From an uncultured Pelagibacteraceae bacterium (GTDB lineage Bacteria; Pseudomonadota; Alphaproteobacteria; Pelagibacterales; Pelagibacteraceae): a stretch of 64,000 nucleotides of DNA. Positions 1-8,880 of the stretch are shown in pieces. The notes beneath the pieces are model-generated. The model did no database searches. It was not told where the DNA came from and saw only the letters and a list, made by a program, of their open reading frames with translations. The translations under genes were made by a program, and so were the position numbers. The stretch lies in contig CACASQ010000001.1 in the NCBI GenBank assembly GCA_902535255.1, positions 124,001 to 188,000 of the forward strand. Direction: 5' to 3'. The first letter of the stretch is position 1; the number at the start of each line of letters is the position of its first letter.

Positions 1-85
1 CATAATTGATAAGTTTAAGATTTCCTTGTGAAACCTTTTTTAATTTGTTTAGGACAAATTTTTCAGAAATTTTAATTAGACTCAT
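1..85 (-). CDS. CFA-synthase-like SAM methyltransferase, N-terminal fragment
   Basis: An open frame begins with ATG at 85 and runs off the left edge without a stop, giving only 28 residues. Its first base is the last base of the TAA stop of the DUF1365 gene, a TAATG overlap that implies coupled translation. The visible start (MSLIKISEKF, then a basic stretch and GNLKLI) resembles the beginning of cyclopropane-fatty-acyl-phospholipid synthase-like methyltransferases. That family methylates unsaturated phospholipid acyl chains using SAM. The assignment rests mainly on context: an amine oxidase, a DUF1365 protein and such a methyltransferase commonly occur together. The catalytic domain is outside the window, so the family call is an inference. 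Confidence 0.5.
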   Translation of the reverse strand, partial: MSLIKISEKFVLNKLKKVSQGNLKLINY

Positions 86-843
86 TAATATTCCTCGTAA
101 CTTAGATTATTTCTTAATTTAACATCTCTTTTTCTATATATTGCTCCTTTTTTCCACAAAAGTAATGCTTCAAAATGTATCGAGCCAATAATTTTAAAAG
201 TCATTAAAGGATATTTTAAAAAATTAACTATAAGTTGTGTGAAGCTAAATTCTTTTCTCTCTCCAGTTTGGGTAGCTGTTAAAATAGTTCCTACCGAGTC
301 TGTTTGTTTGATAAAAACTGAAAGTTTATCATTGGGATTAAGTAATTTAAAATTATAGTAAGTTTCCATATCCATAAATGGTGATACGTAAAACTTTTTT
401 TTACATTTCTGTGCTATATCCATGTTGTCTTTAATCTTGAAAATATAAGTATGCTGCTCATTAAAAGTATTTTTTACCTCATAAAAAATCGCTTTTAATT
501 TATTGTCCTGGTAACAATAAAAAATACTTAAAGGATTAAACACATATCCAAAAATTCTTGGATAACAAAGTATTTTAACCCTATTAATAGCACCTTTTAT
601 ATTTAGCTTACTAGTATTTTTTAGAACCCATTCTTTTAAGTCGCTTCCATCACGTTCACCATGATCTTTATCGTAAAAGCTAAAAATATTAAACTTATTA
701 TACGAGAAAATACTAATTGATCTGTCCAGTTCCTTAATCTCATCTAAATCAACCAATAACGAAAAGGTTTTATATTTTAAAAAATGCCTTACAGGTTTAA
801 ATCTTGTATGAGTTACTTCACCATTGTAAATACACGAGTTCAT
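85..843 (-). CDS. DUF1365 family protein
   Basis: This 252-residue protein has the DUF1365 look: an early NGEVTHTRFKP segment with HFLKYKTF close by, a central FGYVFNPLSIFYCY segment, and an EVKNTF...HTY stretch. The biochemical role of the family is not settled. It is usually found beside a flavin amine oxidase and a CFA-like methyltransferase and is thought to help modify membrane fatty acids. I take the ATG at 843, whose A is shared with the TGA of the upstream oxidase; a TTG one codon earlier is less likely. Its stop overlaps the next start by one base, so the three genes look translationally coupled. Confidence 0.85.
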   Translation of the reverse strand: MNSCIYNGEVTHTRFKPVRHFLKYKTFSLLVDLDEIKELDRSISIFSYNKFNIFSFYDKDHGERDGSDLKEWVLKNTSKLNIKGAINRVKILCYPRIFGYVFNPLSIFYCYQDNKLKAIFYEVKNTFNEQHTYIFKIKDNMDIAQKCKKKFYVSPFMDMETYYNFKLLNPNDKLSVFIKQTDSVGTILTATQTGERKEFSFTQLIVNFLKYPLMTFKIIGSIHFEALLLWKKGAIYRKRDVKLRNNLSYEEY

Positions 844-2069
844 CAAATTTTAAAGTTATTTATCAAATCTATAGAAGATTTTAATCCATCTTCATGAAAT
901 CCGTAACCAAAATAACTTCCACAAAACCAAGTTCTTTTTTTTCCTTGTATTAATCTTAGATCTTTTTGAAGCGCGGTATTATTTGAATTTAAATATGGGT
1001 GGGTAAAATTAACTTTTTTTATAATAGAATTTTCGTTAATTTTACAAATTGGGTTTAAAGTTAAAAAATAGTCTTTAGATGTATCTAAGTTTTGTAGTTT
1101 ATTTAACCAATAAGTAATGCATGTCTTCTCTCCATCTGAAACAGAATTCCAACTAGACCAGGCCCTTTTTTTGTAAGGCATTAATCTCTTATCAGTATGT
1201 AAATAAGCCTCATTATTTACGTAATTAAATTTTTCTAATATATTTTTTTCTTGTTCTGTTGGTTTTTCTATAATTCTTAAACTTTGATCTGCATGGGAAG
1301 CTAGTACTACTTGATCATAGTCAACATATTCGTTACCAATATTTATCCTGATATTATCATCGCTTCTAATTAACTTATCCACTTTATAATTTTTAAAAAT
1401 TTCTCCACTAATTTTATCTGTTACTTTTTTTACATAGGCTCTACTTCTATTTGAAACTGTGTACCATTGCGGCCTATTTTTGAATTTAAATAAACCATGA
1501 TTAGTAAAAAAATTTAAAAAAAATTTTAATGGCATTTCCTTTGCTTTATTAAATGGCATTGACCAGATAGCAGCAACCATGGGAATTAAGTGATACTCAA
1601 TGAAGTATTTTGATAACTTTTTTTTTTCAAGAAAATTTCCTAGAGTTTCCTCTTTAATTTCACTTTCAAGTAATTTTGGAGCAGTTTTATAAAATGAAAT
1701 TATCTCTTTGATCATATATAAAAATTTAAAGTTTAAAAAATTTAACTTATTGGCAAAAATACCTCCTAAACCACTTCCGCTATATTCAACATTTGTATTC
1801 TTAATTGATACAGAGAATGACATGTCGCTTTTTTCATAAGGAACTTTTAATTCATTAAAAAAATTTACCAAATTTGGATAAGTAACCTCATTAAAAACAA
1901 TAAAGCCTAGATCTACAGGAATAATCTTATCATCTTCTTTAATCTCATAGGTGAAAGAATGACCTCCAAAGTGATCATCTTTTTCGTATAGATCAACTTT
2001 ATATTTTTTTGATAGAAAATATGCGGAAGATAATCCTGAGATACCTGAGCCGATAACAGCAATTTTCAT
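843..2069 (-). CDS. FAD/NAD(P)-binding amine oxidase-like protein (COG2907 type)
   Basis: The protein has 408 residues and opens with a Rossmann dinucleotide motif (IGSGISGLSSAYFL, about residues 6-19) followed by an acidic YEKDDHFGGHS segment, as in flavin amine oxidases. A C-terminal GSYFGYGFHEDGLKSS segment fits the second FAD-contacting motif. COG2907-type proteins with DUF1365 and CFA-like partners are linked to modification of unsaturated fatty acids, in some alphaproteobacteria within light or singlet-oxygen stress regulons. The substrate cannot be told from sequence. It lies 9 bases after gcvP on the same strand, so it may share the glycine-controlled transcript. Confidence 0.85.
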   Translation of the reverse strand: MKIAVIGSGISGLSSAYFLSKKYKVDLYEKDDHFGGHSFTYEIKEDDKIIPVDLGFIVFNEVTYPNLVNFFNELKVPYEKSDMSFSVSIKNTNVEYSGSGLGGIFANKLNFLNFKFLYMIKEIISFYKTAPKLLESEIKEETLGNFLEKKKLSKYFIEYHLIPMVAAIWSMPFNKAKEMPLKFFLNFFTNHGLFKFKNRPQWYTVSNRSRAYVKKVTDKISGEIFKNYKVDKLIRSDDNIRINIGNEYVDYDQVVLASHADQSLRIIEKPTEQEKNILEKFNYVNNEAYLHTDKRLMPYKKRAWSSWNSVSDGEKTCITYWLNKLQNLDTSKDYFLTLNPICKINENSIIKKVNFTHPYLNSNNTALQKDLRLIQGKKRTWFCGSYFGYGFHEDGLKSSIDLINNFKI

Positions 2070-2078
2070 TAAAAAAGT

Positions 2079-4946
2079 TTAAGCAGCTTCATCTTTATAT
2101 TCATCCATTGAAGGACATGAACATACTAAATTTCTATCTCCAAAAACGTTATCTACTCTAGCAACTGGTGCCCAATATTTATTATTTTTTACATACTCAG
2201 TTGGAAAAGCTGCTTCTTCCCTTGTGTAAGCATGCTTCCACTCACTAGAAGCTAATTCGACATAAGTATGAGGTGCATTTTTCAACGGGTTGTCTATTTT
2301 GTCAAATTTTGATGACTCTACTAAATTTATCTCTTTTTTAATTTTTATAAGCGCATTACAAAATTTATCAATCTCCTCTAAATTCTCACTTTCAGTTGGC
2401 TCTATCATGATTGTACCAGCAACTGGCCATGACATAGTTGGAGCATGGTATCCAAAGTCAATTAGTCTCTTTGCTAAATCCTCCTCAGAGATACCTGAAC
2501 TTGCTTTAATTGGTCGGATATCAATTATGCATTCATGCGCAACATTTCCATTTTTACCAGTGTAAAGAACTTTGTAATCTTTGGATAATTTTTTTGAAAT
2601 GTAATTTGCATTAAGAATTGAAACTTGTGAAGCTTTTTTCAATCCTTCAGCACCCATCATTTTTATATACATCCAAGATATTGGAAGTATACTTGAGCTA
2701 CCCCAAGGAGCAGCTGATACAGCTCCCATTCCATTTTTAGGGCCAGCTTCTTTAATAATTTCGTGTGTTGGTAAAAAATCAGCTAAGTGTTTAGCACAAG
2801 CGATTGGGCCCATCCCTGGTCCGCCTCCACCGTGAGGTATACAAAATGTTTTGTGTAAATTAATATGACAAACATCCGGTCCAAATTTACCTGGTTTTGC
2901 AACACCTACAAGTGCGTTTAAATTAGCTCCATCCATATAAACTTGTCCACCGTGCTTATGAATAACTTCACAAATATCTATGATTTTTTCTTCGAATACT
3001 CCATGAGTAGAAGGATAAGTTACCATTAAAGCAGCTAAATCTTTTGAGTGTTTATCAGCTTTATTTTTAAGATCATCTATATCGACGTTTCCATCGTCAT
3101 CACAATTGACTACAACCACTTTCATCCCACACATTTGAGCACTTGCTGGGTTAGTTCCATGAGCTGAATCCGGAATTAGACAAACGTTACGATTTTCTTG
3201 TTTATTATTCTTATGGAATTTTCTTATAGTCATTAGACCTGCATACTCTCCTTGAGCTCCAGAGTTAGGCTGTAAAGAGACTGCATCATATCCAGTAATT
3301 TCTTTCAGATCATTTATTAGATCATTAAAAAGAGTCTTATAACCTTCCATTTGATTTGTTGGAACAAAAGGATGTGGAAGTGAAAACTCTTTCCAGGTAA
3401 TAGGAATTAATTCTGCTGTTGCATTGAGCTTCATTGTACAAGATCCTAAAGCAATCATTGACCTATTAAGCGCAATATCACAATCTTCTAGTTTCTTAAG
3501 ATATCTTAGCATCTCAGTTTCAGAATGGTATTTGTTAAAAACCGGATGAGTTAAGAATTTTGAAGTTCTCAAGAGATTTTTTGGAAGATTATCTAGTTCA
3601 ACCTTTACGTCTTGTTTAATTATTTTAGAAATTCCAAATATCTTTAACAATAAATTAACATCATCAAGTTTCTTAGCTTCATCAAAAGCGACTGATAAAT
3701 GTTCTTGATCAACTTTTCTCAAGTTTACACCCTCTTTTAATGCTGATTCATAAATAGAGTTTGTTTTTTCATTAGTCTTAATTGTAACAGTATCGAAGAA
3801 ATGATCTGTTAAAATCTTGTAACCACCTGTTTTAATGTTATCAGCAAAAACTTTAGCTAATTTAGAAATTCTATTCGCTATTTTAAGTATTCCTTCAGGT
3901 CCATGATAAATTGCAAAGGCAGCAGAAATGATAGCTAATAATGCTTGAGCAGTACAAATATTGCTTGTTGCCTTGTCTCTTCTAATGTGTTGCTCCCTAG
4001 TTTGTAAAGAAAGCCTGTAAGCTTTTTTTCCGTGTCTATCTTTTGAAACGCCTATAATTCTCCCCGGCATTGATCTTTTGAATTCTTCTTTAGTAGCAAA
4101 AAATGCTGCATGAGGTCCACCATATCCCATCGGGATACCAAATCTTTGAGCGCTACCAACAGCAATGTCAGCTCCAAGTTCAGCTGGAGTTTTTAATCTA
4201 GCTAAAGCCATAAGATCACAAACCAAAATAGCTTTTCCATTTTTTTTGTGTATTTGACTAATGCTTTCACTAGGATCGTTTATCTCGCCTAAAGTTCCGG
4301 GATATGATAAAACTCCACAAATAATATCTTCGTTAATTTTCGTAAGTTCTTCTTTTTCATCACCAATGACCAATTCTAAACCAAAAGGATTTGTTCTTGT
4401 TTTTATGAGATCAATTGTTTGGGGATTGCAATTGCTTGAGATAAATATTTTTTTTGAATTAGTCTTATCCAATCTCTGGCTTAAACCTACTGCTTCTGCA
4501 GTAGCTGTTGCCTCATCTAATAAAGAGGCATTAGCTATATCCATGCCCGTCAGGTCAATTATTGACTGTTGAAAATTTAAAAGCATTTCAAGACGACCTT
4601 GCGCCACTTCAGGCTGATAAGGTGTATAAGACGTGTACCATCCCGGATTTTCTAAAATATTTCTAAGAATTACATTAGGTGTAATAGAATTATAGTATCC
4701 CATTCCAATAAAATTTTTAAAGATTTTATTTTTTTTAGATATAGATTTTAATTTCTTTAAAGCGTCGTTTTCTGACATTGGCTGATCAATTTTAAGATCA
4801 TCTTTTAATAAGATTTTTTCTGGCACAGTATTGCTCATCAAATCCTCTAAAGAATTATATCCTACGTATTTTAACATTTTGGATTGATCCTCATCAGAAG
4901 GACCAATGTGTCTTTTAATAAATTCTTTTGAATTATCGTCAATCAT
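2079..4946 (-). CDS. gcvP: Glycine dehydrogenase (decarboxylating), P-protein
   Basis: This 955-residue protein is the PLP-dependent P-protein of the glycine cleavage system. It decarboxylates glycine and passes the aminomethyl group to the lipoyl arm of GcvH. Its length is that of the single-chain form, with both halves present. The PLP lysine is K699 in a HINLHKTFC context, followed by a glycine-rich GGGGPGMGP loop. The N-terminus (FIKRHIGPS) is typical. The start ATG directly abuts the gcvH stop, and the gene ends 9 bases before the flavin oxidase. It should be controlled by the glycine riboswitch ahead of gcvT. Confidence 0.97.
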   Translation of the reverse strand: MIDDNSKEFIKRHIGPSDEDQSKMLKYVGYNSLEDLMSNTVPEKILLKDDLKIDQPMSENDALKKLKSISKKNKIFKNFIGMGYYNSITPNVILRNILENPGWYTSYTPYQPEVAQGRLEMLLNFQQSIIDLTGMDIANASLLDEATATAEAVGLSQRLDKTNSKKIFISSNCNPQTIDLIKTRTNPFGLELVIGDEKEELTKINEDIICGVLSYPGTLGEINDPSESISQIHKKNGKAILVCDLMALARLKTPAELGADIAVGSAQRFGIPMGYGGPHAAFFATKEEFKRSMPGRIIGVSKDRHGKKAYRLSLQTREQHIRRDKATSNICTAQALLAIISAAFAIYHGPEGILKIANRISKLAKVFADNIKTGGYKILTDHFFDTVTIKTNEKTNSIYESALKEGVNLRKVDQEHLSVAFDEAKKLDDVNLLLKIFGISKIIKQDVKVELDNLPKNLLRTSKFLTHPVFNKYHSETEMLRYLKKLEDCDIALNRSMIALGSCTMKLNATAELIPITWKEFSLPHPFVPTNQMEGYKTLFNDLINDLKEITGYDAVSLQPNSGAQGEYAGLMTIRKFHKNNKQENRNVCLIPDSAHGTNPASAQMCGMKVVVVNCDDDGNVDIDDLKNKADKHSKDLAALMVTYPSTHGVFEEKIIDICEVIHKHGGQVYMDGANLNALVGVAKPGKFGPDVCHINLHKTFCIPHGGGGPGMGPIACAKHLADFLPTHEIIKEAGPKNGMGAVSAAPWGSSSILPISWMYIKMMGAEGLKKASQVSILNANYISKKLSKDYKVLYTGKNGNVAHECIIDIRPIKASSGISEEDLAKRLIDFGYHAPTMSWPVAGTIMIEPTESENLEEIDKFCNALIKIKKEINLVESSKFDKIDNPLKNAPHTYVELASSEWKHAYTREEAAFPTEYVKNNKYWAPVARVDNVFGDRNLVCSCPSMDEYKDEAA

Positions 4947-5327
4947 TTAACTTGGGTTCTCCTTACAAAACTTATCATATTCGTCTTTTGACATAAGCAA
5001 GTCATACTCACCTTTATCCTTTATCTTTAACTTAAAAAACCAACTCGCTCCCTCAGGATCTGAGTTAACGCTACCGGGGTCATCAGCAATAGCTTTATTT
5101 CCTTCAGTAATTTCTCCAGAAATAGGGGAATAAACATCACTCGCAGCTTTAGTGGACTCCACTACAGCTGCTTGACCTTCTTTTTCTACAGCTTTTCCTG
5201 CATCAGGAACCTCCACAAAAACAATATCACCGAGCATTTCTGTTGCATGTTTAGTTATTCCTACTGTAGCAACGTCTCCATCCAATGAGACCCATTCGTG
5301 TTTTTTAGAAAATTTTTTTTCGCTCAT
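4947..5327 (-). CDS. gcvH: Glycine cleavage system H protein
   Basis: The 126-residue lipoyl carrier shuttles the aminomethyl group between GcvP and GcvT. The lipoylation site is K60 in the [14 protein letters not shown] context, exactly as expected. Length and the [19 protein letters not shown]-terminus match the family. A strong ribosome binding site (AAAGGGAAA) lies just upstream of the ATG. It sits between gcvT (12-base gap) and gcvP (no gap) in the usual T-H-P order. Confidence 0.97.
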   Translation of the reverse strand: MSEKKFSKKHEWVSLDGDVATVGITKHATEMLGDIVFVEVPDAGKAVEKEGQAAVVESTKAASDVYSPISGEITEGNKAIADDPGSVNSDPEGASWFFKLKIKDKGEYDLLMSKDEYDKFCKENPS

Positions 5328-5339
5328 ATTTGTTTCCCT

Positions 5340-6434
5340 TTATTTAACATAACTTTTTTTATAAAATGGAAGTTCAGAAATTTTACCCCCATATTTTTTT
5401 CCTCTTACTTCAAGCTGAATAGATGTGCCTAGTTCAGAAAATTCAGATTTTACATATCCCATTGCAACTGGAGCGTTCACACTCGGGCCAAAAGTACCAC
5501 TTGTAACGAATCCTATTTCATTATTATCTGAAGAAAAGATTTTTGTATTTTCTCTAGCTATAACCTTTCCGTCTGGTTTAATACCAACTCTTATTTTTTC
5601 ACTTCCGTTTACTAATAAATCTTTTATTTTTTCCCAACCATTGAAGCCACCGACTTCTTTTCTTTTTTTTGCTATTGCCCATTTTAAATTAGCTTCGACA
5701 GGATTTATTTTTTCATTTAAGTCATGACCATACAAACATAAGCCAGCTTCTAATCTTAATGTATCTCTAGCTCCTAAACCAATTGGTTTAACTTTATTTG
5801 AAATTAAATAGTCTACTAACTTTTCCACTTTTTTATTAGAAATAGAAATTTCAAAACCGTCTTCACCTGTATATCCAGATCTCGTTACATAAAGCTTTTC
5901 ACCTTCATAATCAAAATTATTTCCAGTCATAAATTTTAAATTAGCAACACCAGGTATTAATTTTTCTAAAATTTCTACAGATTTAGGACCTTGTAATGCT
6001 ATTAAGGATAAATTGTTATTTAAAAGATGTTTATGGTTTTTTGTTAAAAATTGAGAAATTTGTTTTATATCGTTTTCTTTGCAAGCTGCATTTAGAATTA
6101 TACAAAAGCCTTTTTCTGTTCTGGTAATAATTAAGTCATCAATTATTCCACCATTTTCATTCAATAAGAAAGAGTATTTAGAATGATTAATCTTCAAATT
6201 TTTTAGATCTGCAGGGATAATTTTCTCAAGTGCTTCTATTAATGTCTCGTCACCTTCTAAAAAAAATTGACCCATATGAGATACATCAAAAAATCCTGCG
6301 TGAGATCTAGTTGAAATATGTTCTTTGACAATTCCCTCTTTATATTGAATTGGCATCTCGTAACCAGCAAACGGGACAAACTTTGCCCCTAAGTTTTTAT
6401 GATAATTATATAATGCTGTTTTTTGTACTTCCAT
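5340..6434 (-). CDS. gcvT: Aminomethyltransferase, glycine cleavage T protein
   Basis: GcvT moves the methylene group from the H-protein arm to tetrahydrofolate, making 5,10-methylene-THF and ammonia. Family signatures include FAGYEMPIQY near the N-terminus, FDVSHMGQF, a GYTGEDGFEI segment and GARDTLRLEAG. I choose the ATG at 6434 (MEVQKTALY, 364 residues). An in-frame ATG at 6452 would begin at the very end of the second glycine aptamer and would add residues (MKKRVI) that the family lacks. The chosen start sits just after a GAG-containing Shine-Dalgarno region that can pair with riboswitch sequence. Confidence 0.95.
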   Translation of the reverse strand: MEVQKTALYNYHKNLGAKFVPFAGYEMPIQYKEGIVKEHISTRSHAGFFDVSHMGQFFLEGDETLIEALEKIIPADLKNLKINHSKYSFLLNENGGIIDDLIITRTEKGFCIILNAACKENDIKQISQFLTKNHKHLLNNNLSLIALQGPKSVEILEKLIPGVANLKFMTGNNFDYEGEKLYVTRSGYTGEDGFEISISNKKVEKLVDYLISNKVKPIGLGARDTLRLEAGLCLYGHDLNEKINPVEANLKWAIAKKRKEVGGFNGWEKIKDLLVNGSEKIRVGIKPDGKVIARENTKIFSSDNNEIGFVTSGTFGPSVNAPVAMGYVKSEFSELGTSIQLEVRGKKYGGKISELPFYKKSYVK

Positions 6435-6452
6435 AATAACTCTTTTTTTCAT

Positions 6453-6615
6453 CCCAATCTGTCTATGTACCTGAGAGATTTAATCCTTCGGTGAGGCGTT
6501 AGCCTGCTTTCCAGAGTTATTACGGTAACGGTCCTTTTGCCTGAGAGTTTCCTGGGTTGTTGCTCCTTCGGCGCCAAAAAATTGGTCTCTCCCGTTACGA
6601 GTGGACTCTCCTCTA
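6453..6615 (-). promoter_or_regulatory. Tandem glycine riboswitch ahead of gcvT
   Basis: Read on the minus strand, this leader contains two glycine aptamers. Aptamer I runs about 6598 to 6525, closed by a 7-bp helix (6592-6598 with 6525-6531). It carries the conserved GGGAGAG, GCCGAAGGAGCAA and AACTCTCAGGCAAAAGGACCG blocks. Aptamer II runs about 6516 to 6453, with CTCTGGAAAGC, CACCGAAGGA, ATCTCTCAGGTACA and GACAGA blocks. A short GGAGAG sequence before aptamer I may form the leader helix known in this class. No terminator follows, so control is probably at translation initiation of gcvT. Glycine-responsive riboswitches ahead of gcvT are established in bacteria, including SAR11. Confidence 0.93.
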
Positions 6616-6639
6616 AAAGATCAAAAATGTCAAATATAT

Positions 6640-7506
6640 TTAAGTTGATGTGACCTTATTTTTATCAAAACTCTTAAGAATTATAGCAGAAATTATCACT
6701 ACTCCTCCAATAAACACGCTTACAGGTGGAATTTCATTGAGAAATAACCAAACCCATAGAGGACCACATAATGTCTCCATCAACATAAGAAGACCGACTG
6801 TAGCTGAAGCGGTAGTCCTTGAACCTATTGTTATGCAAATAAATCCTAAAGCTAGTTGAGGAACTCCTAACAAAAAACCCATAAAAATATCGTGTCGAGA
6901 AAAAACAAACGATTCAGATAAAAAATAACCATAAATTAAACTAAATATTCCAGAATAAAACATGGCAGGTACCATATCTACTTTAGAATTTTTTCTTATT
7001 ATCATTACATAAATTGCAAAATTTATAGGTATTACCAATGCAACGAGATTTCCAAACAAAGAGCCTGTTGATATTGAGTCACCAACCATAATTACAATCC
7101 CACTCATTGCTAAAAAAATTGAACTAGATCCAATCAATGAAACTTTTTCTTTTAAGTAAAAATATCCAAAAATAGCTAAGAACATTGTTTGAGTGCTAAT
7201 AATAAACACAACATTTGCAACTGTGGTGTTGGTCATAGCAATTACAAAAGCAACAAAGCTGAAGGACATTACAAATCCACCTAAAATTGCAGGATATCCA
7301 GATTCTTTTATAATTTTAAAAGTATCTTTTTTATAAATACTTATTAAAAATACTGAAAGTGCTAATAAAAAAAAGAATGATCTTAAAAAAAGTATTTCCC
7401 ATACAGTTGATTGCTCAAAAGACTTAACAATAAATCCTCCCCAACTTAAACAGAAGCCCCCGAATAAAAGTAAAATATAACCAGGAATTTTATATAAAAA
7501 ATGCAT
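6640..7506 (-). CDS. EamA/DMT-family transporter
   Basis: This 288-residue membrane protein has about ten hydrophobic helices and the two-repeat pattern of drug/metabolite transporters (EamA domains). Early in the protein there is a GGFCLSWGGFIVKSFEQ stretch, and near the end an ETLCGPLWVWLFLNE segment with the usual acidic residues. Such proteins mostly export amino acids or other small metabolites; the substrate is not predictable. The ATG immediately follows the stop of the MATE gene, so both exporters are probably one transcript. The glycine riboswitch begins 24 bases past its stop, so the gcv promoter probably lies in or near the end of this gene. Confidence 0.85.
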   Translation of the reverse strand: MHFLYKIPGYILLLFGGFCLSWGGFIVKSFEQSTVWEILFLRSFFFLLALSVFLISIYKKDTFKIIKESGYPAILGGFVMSFSFVAFVIAMTNTTVANVVFIISTQTMFLAIFGYFYLKEKVSLIGSSSIFLAMSGIVIMVGDSISTGSLFGNLVALVIPINFAIYVMIIRKNSKVDMVPAMFYSGIFSLIYGYFLSESFVFSRHDIFMGFLLGVPQLALGFICITIGSRTTASATVGLLMLMETLCGPLWVWLFLNEIPPVSVFIGGVVIISAIILKSFDKNKVTST

Positions 7507-8832
7507 TTAAAATTTTCTTAATATATTTTTAAAATAAAATTGCAAAGTGAGTGATCTCAATATCATAAATAGTAAAAGAGAAAACCATATACCATGGTTA
7601 CCAAGGTATCTAGTAAGTAAAATTGAAACTCCCACATATCCAACAACAGAAACAATCATAGCATTTCTGATTTCTTTGGTTTGTGATGCTCCTATAAAAA
7701 TACCGTCGAGCTGATAACAAAAACATGCAATTGGTGGAATTAATATAACCCAAATAAAATGTTTATATGATATGAATCTTAAAATTTCTATATCCGTAAT
7801 TATGTTTACTATTTCTTTGAAGAAAATTAAATAAACAATTGAAATTATAATTGCTGTAACGAAGCTTATTATTATTGAATTTTTTACAACCATCATGAAA
7901 GATTTTAAATTTCTTCTACCGATTGCATATCCTACAACTCCCTCTGTTGTAAAAGCATAAGCATCTAAAAAAAAGGAAGATAAAATTATAAATTGTAATA
8001 ATATAGTATTAACTGCTAAATAATCTTCTCCCATTTTTGATCCCAAATATGTTACCCATAAAAAGGCAAACGTAAGGAACAAAGTCCTTATAAAAATATC
8101 TAAATTAATATTCAACAAACGTATTAATTTTGACTTTATAATCAAGTTTTCAAATTTTGGGATTACTTTGAATTTTTTTATTATGTAATTATATGTGAAA
8201 ATAAAAAAAATAATCATAGTAGAATAGCTTGCTAATAAGGTCCCTAATGCGACTCCAATTATTTTAAGATCATAAGACAAAACTAATAAAGAGCTTAAAA
8301 CTATGTTTAACGTCGACAAAGTTACGATTAACAAACTTGAAATTTTAGTTTTTTGGATTCCTAAATAAAAACCAACCATAATATAAATTATCAACTCTGA
8401 GGGGACTGAAAAAACTCTAATATTTAAATATCTATTTATTAAAATCTCTGTTTCTGATGAGGGTGAAAAAAAATGACTTGTCGCTATTTTTATAGCTGGA
8501 GTGAAAAGAATTATTATAAAAGAAGCTATTAAGGCTATTACTAAATTTCTTAATAATGTTTTCACTATCTCTCTATAGTCGCTTCTGCCATAAGCTTGGG
8601 AAACAATTCCTACCGTACCCATTCTTAAGAAACCAAAACTCCATATAATCATCGTCATCACAGAAGTTGAAATACTAGTGGCGGCTAAATACTTAGTTTC
8701 ACCCAAGTTTCCCATTAAGCCAGTGTCTACTATTCCAACAAGAGGGATGGCTACGTTTGAAAAAAAAACTGGAATGGACAATAAAACTATTTGTTTTTTT
8801 GAAAATTTAGATGAAGTTTTAAGTATATTCAT
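7507..8832 (-). CDS. MATE-family efflux transporter
   Basis: The 441-residue protein has about twelve membrane segments and MATE features: an N-terminal LLSIPVFFSNVAIPLVGIVDT segment, GFLRMGTVGIVSQAYGR, and the equivalent stretch in the second half. MATE proteins export cations, drugs or metabolites using Na+ or H+ gradients; this one looks like the DinF-type branch. I use the ATG at 8832 (MNILKTSSKF) rather than a TTG at 8847. The divergent TerC-like gene starts about 50 bases away, and the space between should hold both promoters. Confidence 0.85.
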   Translation of the reverse strand: MNILKTSSKFSKKQIVLLSIPVFFSNVAIPLVGIVDTGLMGNLGETKYLAATSISTSVMTMIIWSFGFLRMGTVGIVSQAYGRSDYREIVKTLLRNLVIALIASFIIILFTPAIKIATSHFFSPSSETEILINRYLNIRVFSVPSELIIYIMVGFYLGIQKTKISSLLIVTLSTLNIVLSSLLVLSYDLKIIGVALGTLLASYSTMIIFFIFTYNYIIKKFKVIPKFENLIIKSKLIRLLNINLDIFIRTLFLTFAFLWVTYLGSKMGEDYLAVNTILLQFIILSSFFLDAYAFTTEGVVGYAIGRRNLKSFMMVVKNSIIISFVTAIIISIVYLIFFKEIVNIITDIEILRFISYKHFIWVILIPPIACFCYQLDGIFIGASQTKEIRNAMIVSVVGYVGVSILLTRYLGNHGIWFSLLLFMILRSLTLQFYFKNILRKF

Positions 8833-8880
8833 TTTATTCTTTAACAACCTTCAATAACCTTATATACATGATTAATACTA

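Noticed and set aside
4261-4572. 103-codon open frame on the plus strand inside gcvP, and many similar opposite-strand frames (for example in gcvT, livM, the barrel gene and the hydroxyacid dehydrogenase)
   Set aside because: They lie antisense to strongly conserved genes and have unlikely amino-acid make-up and no family motifs. AT-rich coding sequence often leaves long chance frames on the other strand.
6435-6452. Upstream in-frame ATG for gcvT at 6452
   Set aside because: It begins at the end of the second glycine aptamer, lacks its own ribosome binding site and adds six residues that GcvT proteins do not have.
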